A DNA stretch of 12,029 nucleotides from Acidimicrobiia bacterium. GTDB lineage: Bacteria > Actinomycetota > Acidimicrobiia > Acidimicrobiales > Ilumatobacteraceae. Below are positions 1 through 6,111 of the stretch, piece after piece (within the stretch, counting starts at the first letter, position 1; the number at the start of each line of letters is the position of its first letter). The notes under the pieces were generated by a model. That model ran no database searches. It was not told the DNA's origin and saw only the letters and a program-made list of their open reading frames with translations. The DNA lies in contig JAUHYJ010000045.1 in NCBI GenBank assembly GCA_030425785.1, positions 1-12,029 of the forward strand. Reading direction: 5' to 3'. A program made the position numbers and the translations under genes.

Positions 1-125
1 CGCACCCGCTGCCACCTGGTGTCGCGCGGACTGAGGCAGGCGACCGAATAGCCGTCGGTCATGGTCGCCCCGTAGTCGTAGCTCGTGCGGTGCACGACGC
101 GATACACGGCGCGACCCGTCGTCAT
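1..125 (-). CDS. Transglutaminase-family protein, N-terminal fragment (runs off the left edge)
   Basis: Only the first 41 codons and two further bases are present. The start is the ATG at 125-123. It overlaps the TGA of the upstream ATP-grasp/alpha-E gene as ATGA (122-125), so translation is probably coupled; no strong Shine-Dalgarno precedes it. The peptide has YRVVHRTSYDYG (residues 8-19) followed by a beta-strand-like stretch ending CLSPRD (30-35). This matches the N-terminal domain of bacterial transglutaminase-like proteins (Bact_transglu_N) and resembles residues 4-30 of the large protein at 6112-9507. The Cys-His-Asp core would lie outside the window, so catalytic competence cannot be judged. 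A small transglutaminase-like protein beside an ATP-grasp/alpha-E gene is a known arrangement (by recall, Rv2409c and Rv2569c). It is presumed to act on an amide or peptide bond; the substrate is unknown. Confidence 0.8.
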   Translation of the reverse strand, partial: MTTGRAVYRVVHRTSYDYGATMTDGYSVACLSPRDTRWQRV

Positions 126-2338
126 GACTGTTCGGAACCTGTCGGCGTGAGCGGCACGGGGTTGACCGGGGTCGAGAACCACCGGCCGACGATCCGTCGA
201 CCGGCGTCGTCGATCAGCTCGCGCATCCGGGTCAGCAACTCCGCTGTCGGCAGCTCGAGGGCGGCGCGCGCGTCCGCCACGAAGTCGTCGCCGAGCGCGT
301 CCTCACCGTCGGCGACGTGCGCCGCGAGCCGATCGATCGATGCGGCGACCGACCGCGGGTTGGTCTCGTCGTGCAACAGCAGCCGGAGCGCGAGATCGAT
401 CTCGACGTCGCTGCGGTGGCGACGTCGGTAGGCGACGAGGCTGTCGTTCGCGGCGAGGAGCACCTCGATGGTCGCCGCCTCGACCTCGCCGGCGGCGTCG
501 CCGAGGCCTCCCGCCAACGCCCCCTCGACCAGGTCGATCACCACGAGGCATCGCTCGAGGCGGCGACCGGTGTCGCCGATGCGCCAGGCGGGCCCGCGCA
601 CGGTGCTCTCCTGCCACAGACCACCGATCGCGGCGAAGTCGGCGAGCACGGCGTCGAGGTCGTCGACGACGGTGTGGTGGGCCTGCATCACCGAGCGGAG
701 CTCGGCCAGGTGCGACAGCACCCGCCCGGCGGTCACCGACATGAACTCGCGCACGGTCGTCGCCTCGGTCAGGACGACGCCGACCTCGACGGCGAGGGCC
801 TCACCGACGGCGACCAACTCGTCCTCGAGCGCATCGAGGGTGGCACTCAGCGCCTCGGCATCGAGCCGGGCACGCCGGGATCGGGTGGCGATCGACCGCA
901 TGTGATCGCACCAGACGCCGCCCCGCAACCCGCCGAGCCCGGGGTCGTTCTCGACCCGCGCCGACACGACGCGCATCGTGCGCGCCATGGCCTCGGCCCG
1001 TTCGGCCGAGCGGTTCATCCAGTACAGGGCGTCGGCCGCGCGCGTCGGGACCGAACGCCCGAAGTCGACCTGCGGGAGCCGCGGCGGCTCGATGACCGGC
1101 TTCGGCGTCCAGCCGAGGACCCACACGTCCTTGGCCGTGCATGCCGTCGGGTGGGCCGGGTGGTCACCGGGGGCGAGGACGCGGCCGGTGCCGCCCGGCA
1201 GGACGTGGACCGACGCACCGTCGGACACCGCGAACATCCGGATCGTGACCCCGGTCGCGTCGAGCGACGGATCGACCGAACCGGCAGCCAGCGGCACCGC
1301 TGCGAAGTCGCGGACGGCGCCGGGGAGCTCGGGCAGCACCTGTGTGAGCGGCCGCACGCGATCGATCGCCGCCGACAGGAACGGCCGGATCTCCGGCGCC
1401 TCGAGCACGCCGGTGCCGTAGGCGTTGCCGAACGCGACGCCGCCCGACCGGTTCGCGAGCAGGACACCCGGCACGCCGATCGACCCGAGCGGCGCCCGGG
1501 CGAGCGGGTCGACCCAGCGATCCTCGAGCCGGCGGTACAGCACGTCGACCGGTTCGAGACCGTCGAGGGTGCGCAGCCAGACGCGGCGTTGGCGCACGAC
1601 GAGGTCGGCGCCCTCGACGAGGTTCACGCCGAGCTGGACGGCGAGGTACGAGTGGTCGACGTACGACGGGTGATCGAGCCCGCCGGAGTACAGCACGGTG
1701 CGCGGGCTCTCGCTGTCGGAGAGCGCGGCGAGCGCGCGCCGGACCCGGGCCGGGAACCTGCCGAGCGAGACGACGTCGGAACGCGCGGCCAGCTCGGGGA
1801 CGACGCGCGACATGACCGACCGATCGAGCAGGGCGTAGCCGAGACCGGGCGGTGCATCGGTGAAGTCGGCGACGTGCCACCACATCCCGGCGGCATCGAG
1901 GACGACGTCGGCGGCGTAGGTGGACAGCCAGCGCGTGGGACGGGTCCCGACCGCGTCGACGCAGTAGCGGGGCGTCCCGGCCACCGCCTCGGCCGGCACG
2001 ATCCCCTCACGCACGAGGTTGCGCTCGCCGTAGAGGTCGTCGACGACGGCGTCGAGGGCCAGCATCCGCTCGGTGATCGCCAGCGACAACCATTGGAACG
2101 TCCCGGCGTCGAGCACGACCGGGATCGGGTCGACGCGCCACGGTCGGCTCTCGAGGGTCGCCGACCGGCCGTCGCTGCGCACCGGCAGGTCGTGCACCAG
2201 GTGCCCGGCACCCTCGGAAGCGAGCAGTCGATCGGCGCGCGACTGGCGCGCCGTCAACGCATCGGCGTCGAGCAGACGGCGACGCAACGCTGCGGGTGCC
2301 TGCAACGGCAGGTCGGGTCGCCCCAGCGTCGATGTCAT
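122..2338 (-). CDS. Circularly permuted ATP-grasp/alpha-E fusion protein, ATP-grasp core shortened
   Basis: The protein has 738 residues. Residues 70-410 align by eye with the neighbouring ATP-grasp protein: DLYGERNLVREGIVPAE (101-117), VEGADLVV (241-248), GLEPVDVLYRRLED (260-273), VPGVLLANRSG (289-299) and AKDVWVLG (402-409). Residues 431-738 form an alpha-E domain that opens with RAADALYW and SAERAEAMARTMR. From the Gly-rich GTGV (308-311) to TIRMF (365-369) it has about 50 fewer residues than its intact neighbour. It lacks an equivalent of KPANESGGYG, and the GGGSKD loop has become ACTAKD (399-404). Fused homologues are usually longer (Rv2567 is about 880 aa by recall). ATP binding is therefore doubtful; a structural or regulatory role is possible. 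The ATG at 2338 was chosen because homology begins soon after it; no Shine-Dalgarno is visible. The open frame upstream to 3556 is a shadow of the alpha-E gene. Its stop overlaps the next gene. Confidence 0.85.
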   Translation of the reverse strand: MTSTLGRPDLPLQAPAALRRRLLDADALTARQSRADRLLASEGAGHLVHDLPVRSDGRSATLESRPWRVDPIPVVLDAGTFQWLSLAITERMLALDAVVDDLYGERNLVREGIVPAEAVAGTPRYCVDAVGTRPTRWLSTYAADVVLDAAGMWWHVADFTDAPPGLGYALLDRSVMSRVVPELAARSDVVSLGRFPARVRRALAALSDSESPRTVLYSGGLDHPSYVDHSYLAVQLGVNLVEGADLVVRQRRVWLRTLDGLEPVDVLYRRLEDRWVDPLARAPLGSIGVPGVLLANRSGGVAFGNAYGTGVLEAPEIRPFLSAAIDRVRPLTQVLPELPGAVRDFAAVPLAAGSVDPSLDATGVTIRMFAVSDGASVHVLPGGTGRVLAPGDHPAHPTACTAKDVWVLGWTPKPVIEPPRLPQVDFGRSVPTRAADALYWMNRSAERAEAMARTMRVVSARVENDPGLGGLRGGVWCDHMRSIATRSRRARLDAEALSATLDALEDELVAVGEALAVEVGVVLTEATTVREFMSVTAGRVLSHLAELRSVMQAHHTVVDDLDAVLADFAAIGGLWQESTVRGPAWRIGDTGRRLERCLVVIDLVEGALAGGLGDAAGEVEAATIEVLLAANDSLVAYRRRHRSDVEIDLALRLLLHDETNPRSVAASIDRLAAHVADGEDALGDDFVADARAALELPTAELLTRMRELIDDAGRRIVGRWFSTPVNPVPLTPTGSEQS

Positions 2339-2427
2339 CGGCACAGCGTCGCACTCGTGACGACCCGGAGACAACCACCGTGGCCGGAACGTTCGGAGCT
2401 CACGGCGCAGCGCTCGGGGTGCCCGGT
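2339..2427. other. Intergenic gap between the alpha-E gene and the fusion gene
   Basis: The gap is 89 bp. It contains no TA dinucleotide, so no TANNNT -10 element is possible on either strand. It holds an isolated 8-bp palindrome GAACGTTC (2387-2394) but no strong hairpin. The absence of promoter and terminator signals suggests that the fusion gene is transcribed together with the alpha-E gene. Confidence 0.5.
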
Positions 2428-3381
2428 TCAGAGCGCGGACGACACGTACAGCTCGTGCATCGTCGCCGCCAGTTCGGCGATGGCCATCTGCACGCGATCC
2501 ATCGCCCGGTCGAGCAGTTCGATCTCGTCCCCGTGCGGGCCGACCGACTCGAGCACCGACTGCGCACGATCGAGCGCGGCGAGCACCTCGCCCTCGTGGG
2601 GCAACTGCTGCACGACGACCCGGAGCTCCTCGAAACACCCCTGCACCGAGCGTGGGAACGAACCGTAGAAGAGCAGGAACTCGACGACCTGGTCGCCCTT
2701 GATCGGGCCACGGACGGCGCGCTGGTACATCTGCAGCGCCGACACCGACCGCAGGACGTTCATCCAGCGGACCTCGTCGTGCACGAGCTCGCCGTGCTCG
2801 GCCTCCTCGAGGGCGAGGATCCCGGCCGCCGCCACGCCGAGCACCCTGGTCGTCATGTCGGCGCGTTCGATCAGCCGGCCGACCCGCAGGACGTGATACG
2901 CGCTCGACCGGGTCATCGTCGACTCGAGGATGCCGTCGAGACGGCGGCTGATCTCGATCACGCGGAGCAGGAAGCGGTCGCGGAGCTGACGCTCGACCGC
3001 CGCGCCGGCCGTGGCGCTCACGTACTGCGAGAGCTGGTTGATCGACTGCCAGGCCTCGCGCGGCATGACCTCCCGCGTGGTGCGCAGGTTCTCCCGAGCG
3101 GACGCGACCGCGCTCGCGATGCTGGCAGGGTTGTCGGCGTCGGCGAGCAGCTTCGCGACGACGGCCTTCTCGCCGGCCGGGTCGTTCGGGCGGATGTCGA
3201 TGTCGCCGTCGGACCCGTGGAGCGCCAGCAAGGGCTCCCACCGGAGCAGCTCCTGGCTGGGGAAGTCGACGACCAGATCGTTGTAGGCGCGCACGATGCG
3301 GGCGGTGTCCTCGGCGCGCTCGACGTACCGGGCGCCCCAGAACAGGCGGTCGGCGGTGCGCGCGAGCAGCACGGGCATCAC
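2428..3381 (-). CDS. Alpha-E domain protein (DUF403 family)
   Basis: The protein has 317 residues from GTG at 3381, or 316 from ATG at 3378. It is all-helical in appearance and shows the signature opening LLARTADRLFWGARYVERAED (6-26). A second copy of the R-x-x-ERA motif occurs at VGRLIERADMTTRV (167-180), which fits the internal two-fold pattern of this family. No enzyme motif is visible. The family's biochemical role is unknown; it almost always travels with circularly permuted ATP-grasp genes and is presumed to be a partner of the ligase. The ATP-grasp gene's TGA (3380-3378) overlaps the start as GTGATG, so translation is probably coupled. The AGGGA site at 3391-3387 lies 5 nt before the GTG and 8 nt before the ATG; the ATG is slightly favoured. 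By recall the M. tuberculosis counterpart is Rv2410c. Confidence 0.9.
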   Translation of the reverse strand: MMPVLLARTADRLFWGARYVERAEDTARIVRAYNDLVVDFPSQELLRWEPLLALHGSDGDIDIRPNDPAGEKAVVAKLLADADNPASIASAVASARENLRTTREVMPREAWQSINQLSQYVSATAGAAVERQLRDRFLLRVIEISRRLDGILESTMTRSSAYHVLRVGRLIERADMTTRVLGVAAAGILALEEAEHGELVHDEVRWMNVLRSVSALQMYQRAVRGPIKGDQVVEFLLFYGSFPRSVQGCFEELRVVVQQLPHEGEVLAALDRAQSVLESVGPHGDEIELLDRAMDRVQMAIAELAATMHELYVSSAL

Positions 3382-4877
3382 GCGGTTCCCTGCTGCTGGC
3401 TCTGCCGCTGACCATCGGCCTGGGTCTGGCTCCGGCCGTGGTCGTCGAACTGCTGGTACTGCGACTGGTAGTACCGCCCGTCGACGATCCAGGTGTCCTT
3501 GCTGCCCCCGCCCTGCGACGAGTTGACGACCAGCGACCCCTTCGGCAGTGCGACACGCGTGAGGCCGCCGGGCGTCACGTAGCTGTACTCGCCGGTGAGG
3601 ACGAACGGGCGCAGGTCGACGTGGCGCGGTTCGATCCCCTCCTCGACGAGGGTCGGCACCGTCGACAGCGACAGGATCGGCTGCGCGACCCAGTTCCGCG
3701 GGTCGGCGTTGATGGCCTCGACGGCGTCCGCGAGCTCCTGCTTCGAGGCCCGGTTGCCGATCAGGATGCCGTAGCCACCGCTCTCGTTGGCGGGCTTGAC
3801 CACGAGATCGCCGATGTTGTCGATGACGTACTTGCGCTCGTCGTCGTACATGGTGCGGTACGTCGGCACGTTCGGCACCATCGGTTCCTCGTCGAGGTAG
3901 TAGCGGATGATGTCGGGCACCCAGGCGTACACGACCTTGTCGTCGGCGACGCCGGCGCCGGGCGCGTTGGCGAGCGACACGTTGCCGGCACGCCAGGCAC
4001 GCATGAGCCCGGGGACGCCGAGCATCGAGTCCTCACGGAAGGCCTCGGGATCGAGGAACAGGTCGTCGATGCGACGGTAGATGACATCGACGCGCTCGAG
4101 GCCGCTGATCGTCTTCATGTACACGCAGTCGTCGTCGGGCACGACGAGATCGGCACCCTCGACGAGCTCGGCGCCCATCCGCTCGGCGAGGAACGAGTGC
4201 TCGAAGTACGCCGAGTTGAAGATGCCCGGGGTGAGCACCGCGAGCTGCGGATCGTCACACCCGTCGGGGGCGAGCGATGTCAGCAGTTGGTTGAGCGCAT
4301 CGGTGTAGCCGTCGATCGGCCGGATGCGCTGCTGTTCGAACAGCTCGGCGAAGGCCCGCTTGGTGACACCGCGGTTCTCGATCACGTAGCTCACACCGGA
4401 CGGCACCCGCAGGTTGTCCTCGAGCACGTACATCTGGCCGGTTGCATCGCGAACGAGGTCGCTGCCCGAGATGTGCGCCCACGCACCGAACTTCGGCCGG
4501 ATACCGCGGCACTCGGGCCGGAAGTTGACCGAGGCCTCGAGCAGGTCGGCGGGGAACACGCCGTCGGCGATGATCTGCTGGTCGTTGTAGAGATCGTCGA
4601 TGAAACGGTTGAGCGCGACGAGGCGCTGCTGCAACCCGAGCGAGATGTGGTCCCACTCCTGGCCGTCGATCACGCGTGGGATGATGTCGAACGGCCATGC
4701 CCGATCGATGTTCTGACCGTCGGAGTAGACGGTGAACGTGATGCCCATGGTTCGGATGTCGACCTCGGCGAGATCCTGGCGGGCCCGCAGCTCGTCCTCG
4801 CCGAGCTGGTCGATCAGCTCGAGCAGCGCCGCCGCCACCGGGCGCGGCGCACCGGACTCGTCGCGTAGCTCGTCCAC
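3378..4877 (-). CDS. Circularly permuted type 2 ATP-grasp protein (DUF404/DUF407), intact core
   Basis: The protein has 499 residues and a GTG start at 4877; no earlier in-frame start codon was found back to about 4919. The family signature begins almost at once: RDESGAPRP (5-13), GITFTVYSDG (45-54) and FDIIPRVID (63-71). Core elements are VLEDNLRVPSGVSYVIENR (151-169), VEGADLVV (239-246), VDVIYRRIDD (263-272), VVKPANESGGYG (359-370, the ATP-binding lysine and glycine-rich loop), WVAQP (396-400), DLRPF (421-425) and QGGGSKDTW (455-463). All are present, so an active ATP-dependent carboxylate-amine ligase is likely, acting in the cytoplasm on an unknown substrate. The last 29 residues (471-499) are unusual, with 11 glutamines and no fold signal. 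By recall the M. tuberculosis counterpart is Rv2411c. Its stop overlaps the alpha-E start, and it has its own apparent promoter upstream. Confidence 0.92.
   Translation of the reverse strand: MDELRDESGAPRPVAAALLELIDQLGEDELRARQDLAEVDIRTMGITFTVYSDGQNIDRAWPFDIIPRVIDGQEWDHISLGLQQRLVALNRFIDDLYNDQQIIADGVFPADLLEASVNFRPECRGIRPKFGAWAHISGSDLVRDATGQMYVLEDNLRVPSGVSYVIENRGVTKRAFAELFEQQRIRPIDGYTDALNQLLTSLAPDGCDDPQLAVLTPGIFNSAYFEHSFLAERMGAELVEGADLVVPDDDCVYMKTISGLERVDVIYRRIDDLFLDPEAFREDSMLGVPGLMRAWRAGNVSLANAPGAGVADDKVVYAWVPDIIRYYLDEEPMVPNVPTYRTMYDDERKYVIDNIGDLVVKPANESGGYGILIGNRASKQELADAVEAINADPRNWVAQPILSLSTVPTLVEEGIEPRHVDLRPFVLTGEYSYVTPGGLTRVALPKGSLVVNSSQGGGSKDTWIVDGRYYQSQYQQFDDHGRSQTQADGQRQSQQQGTA
3387..3391 (-). 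promoter_or_regulatory. Ribosome binding site of the alpha-E gene
   Basis: Read on the minus strand this is AGGGA. It sits 8 nt before the ATG at 3378 and 5 nt before the GTG at 3381, inside the last codons of the ATP-grasp gene. It is the clearest Shine-Dalgarno found at any start in the cluster, and its spacing slightly favours the ATG. Confidence 0.5.
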
Positions 4878-4885
4878 GGGCTTCG

Positions 4886-4915
4886 ACCATAGGGCACGCC
4901 GGACAACGCTGTCAT
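4886..4915 (-). promoter_or_regulatory. Predicted promoter of the ATP-grasp gene, leaderless GTG start
   Basis: On the minus strand, ATGACA (4915-4910) matches five of six bases of the -35 consensus TTGACA. An 18-nt spacer follows, then TATGGT (4891-4886), which fits TANNNT and most of TATAAT. Eight bases later comes the GTG at 4877, so a transcript starting about 7 nt after the -10 would begin at or within a base or two of the start codon. The absence of a Shine-Dalgarno fits leaderless translation. This is the best promoter match in the window and lies just downstream of the hairpin at 4947-4971. Confidence 0.55.
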
Positions 4916-4946
4916 CCGAGGGTTCCGATGTTCACACGCCCGACAC

Positions 4947-4971
4947 ACGAGGGCGACGGCGTCACCCTCGT
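4947..4971 (-). terminator. Hairpin after the metallopeptidase gene (terminator-like, no U-tract)
   Basis: The minus-strand RNA folds as ACGAGGGUGAC, loop GCC, GUCGCCCUCGU: 11 base pairs including one U-G wobble. The plus-strand RNA would have a C-A mismatch at that position, so the structure is better in the direction of the cluster. It begins 11 nt after the metallopeptidase stop. No run of U follows, so it may be a U-less terminator, a processing site or an mRNA stabiliser. Confidence 0.45.
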
Positions 4972-4981
4972 CGTCGTCACG

Positions 4982-6028
4982 TCACCGCGTCGAGGCGACC
5001 GCGGTGGCGGCGCGGTGGACGAGGTCGAGCTTGCGGACGACCGTCGGCGACAGCACGAACGGGTACAGGTCGCCCTCGCCGATCGAGCGCGACATGCCGT
5101 TCAGCGCGAACGTCAGCGCCAGCCACTCGGCCACCGTCGGCCCGATCTCGACCGGGACCGGGGCGCTCCAGGCGGCGGCACCGGCGGTGAGCGACGGCTC
5201 GCCGACCGTCAATCCGAAGCTCGCAGCGGTCTGCAGCCCGCCGTGGATGTGGAGGTAGTGGGCGAAGGTCTCCGCCCAGTCCTCCCACGGGTGCATCGTG
5301 GCGTACTGGCTCACGTGGGTCGTCTCCCAGTCGTTCGCCGGGGATGCGTAGTGGTCGGACATCGCATCCTCGTAGGACACCCGCTCGTCGCCGAACAGGT
5401 CGCGGAACTCGGTGAGGAGGTCGGCGTGGCGCTCGACGAGCATCGGCCAGTAGTAGTGACCGATCTCGTGGCGCAGGTGACCGAGCACGGTCCGGTACGG
5501 CTCGCCGAGCTGCTGACGGACGAACTCCCGGTGGGCGTCGTCGGACTCGGAGAGGTCGAGGGTGATGACCCCGCTCTCGTGGCCGGTCGTGACCGAGCGC
5601 CCTCGCGACGACAGGAACTCGAACGTCAGCCCGGCGTCGGGGTCGTCGCGCCGATCGACGATCGGCAGGCCGAGGTCGGCGACCTGGAACAGCAGCCGGC
5701 GCTTGGCCGCCTCGGCCGCCGCGAACGCAGCGATCGCCTCGTGCTCGTCGTCGCTCGGCCGCACCGAGGTGAGCACGCAGCTCGCGCAGAGTGCCTCGGC
5801 GTCGTCGACGTCGAGCATCCAGTTGCACCGGGCGATCTGCAGGTTGGCGCAGTTGCGATACCGCCCCGGGGCACCGTCGACGCGCTCCCACGACCCGTCA
5901 CCGTCCGGTGCGAACGCCAGGAGGCTGCGCTCGGCCGGCAGGTACCCGAGCGCGCTCCCGCATTGCAGGCACACCGAGTTGTCGAAGAACACGAGCTGCC
6001 CGCACGTCGAGCACCGGAACGCTTCCAT
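4982..6028 (-). CDS. Zinc-ribbon putative zinc metallopeptidase (Peptidase_Mx type)
   Basis: The protein has 348 residues, near the usual family length of about 340. It opens with a CxxC-x10-CxxC zinc ribbon (C6, C9, C20, C23). A second cysteine set follows at C60, C68, C81 and C84. The catalytic region has HEIGHYYW (187-194), an HExxH zinc site with general-base E188. E253 in DWAETFAHY (250-258) is the likely third zinc ligand. There is no signal peptide or membrane segment, so it should be cytoplasmic. A predicted hydrolase of unknown substrate, it matches by recall Rv2568c, which sits beside the ATP-grasp/alpha-E fusion and DUF2126 genes in mycobacteria. A role in trimming the peptide made by this cluster is inference. 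The ATG at 6028 starts just before the first CxxC, and the open frame further upstream is a shadow of the preceding gene. Confidence 0.85.
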   Translation of the reverse strand: MEAFRCSTCGQLVFFDNSVCLQCGSALGYLPAERSLLAFAPDGDGSWERVDGAPGRYRNCANLQIARCNWMLDVDDAEALCASCVLTSVRPSDDEHEAIAAFAAAEAAKRRLLFQVADLGLPIVDRRDDPDAGLTFEFLSSRGRSVTTGHESGVITLDLSESDDAHREFVRQQLGEPYRTVLGHLRHEIGHYYWPMLVERHADLLTEFRDLFGDERVSYEDAMSDHYASPANDWETTHVSQYATMHPWEDWAETFAHYLHIHGGLQTAASFGLTVGEPSLTAGAAAWSAPVPVEIGPTVAEWLALTFALNGMSRSIGEGDLYPFVLSPTVVRKLDLVHRAATAVASTR

Positions 6029-6036
6029 CGCCGCGA

Positions 6037-6042
6037 ACGGTA
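6037..6042 (-). promoter_or_regulatory. Possible -10 element of the metallopeptidase gene
   Basis: TACCGT on the minus strand fits TANNNT and ends 8 nt before the ATG at 6028, the same geometry as at the ATP-grasp gene. No good -35 hexamer was found at 16-18 nt, and no Shine-Dalgarno is present. It may drive a leaderless transcript. A single six-base match can arise by chance. Confidence 0.3.
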
Positions 6043-6075
6043 CCCGTGTCGCACGGCCTCGAATCAGCGAGACCT

Positions 6076-6108
6076 CGTCGGCCGCTCGCGCCCCACGAGC
6101 GTCCGACG
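6076..6108 (-). terminator. Hairpin just after the transglutaminase/DUF2126 gene (terminator-like, no U-tract)
   Basis: On the minus strand, CGTCGG-A-CGCTCG, a 7-nt loop TGGGGCG, then CGAGCG-G-CCGACG form a 12-bp stem broken by one A-G mismatch. It starts 3 nt after the stop codon of the upstream gene and lies 34 nt before the TACCGT element. No U-run follows it. A GC-rich stem at this place is typical of a U-less actinobacterial terminator or an attenuation or processing point between the first and second genes. Confidence 0.5.
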
Positions 6109-6111
6109 CGA

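Noticed and set aside
2387..2394. Palindrome GAACGTTC in the gap before the fusion gene
   Set aside because: It is a single 8-bp palindrome with no extended symmetry, no second copy in that gap and no -10 element nearby. That is not enough to call an operator.
317..2668. Plus-strand open frame of 783 codons
   Set aside because: It is antisense to the ATP-grasp/alpha-E fusion and part of the alpha-E gene. Its product is Arg/His/Asp/Gly-rich with no family motifs. This is typical of the frame opposite GC-rich genes.
2339..3556. N-terminal extension of the fusion protein back to 3556
   Set aside because: The extension is an Arg/Ala-rich shadow of the alpha-E gene. ATP-grasp homology starts only after the ATG at 2338.
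3438..4868. Plus-strand open frame of 476 codons
   Set aside because: It lies wholly opposite the intact ATP-grasp gene, which carries full family motifs on the other strand. The product is low-complexity and charged.
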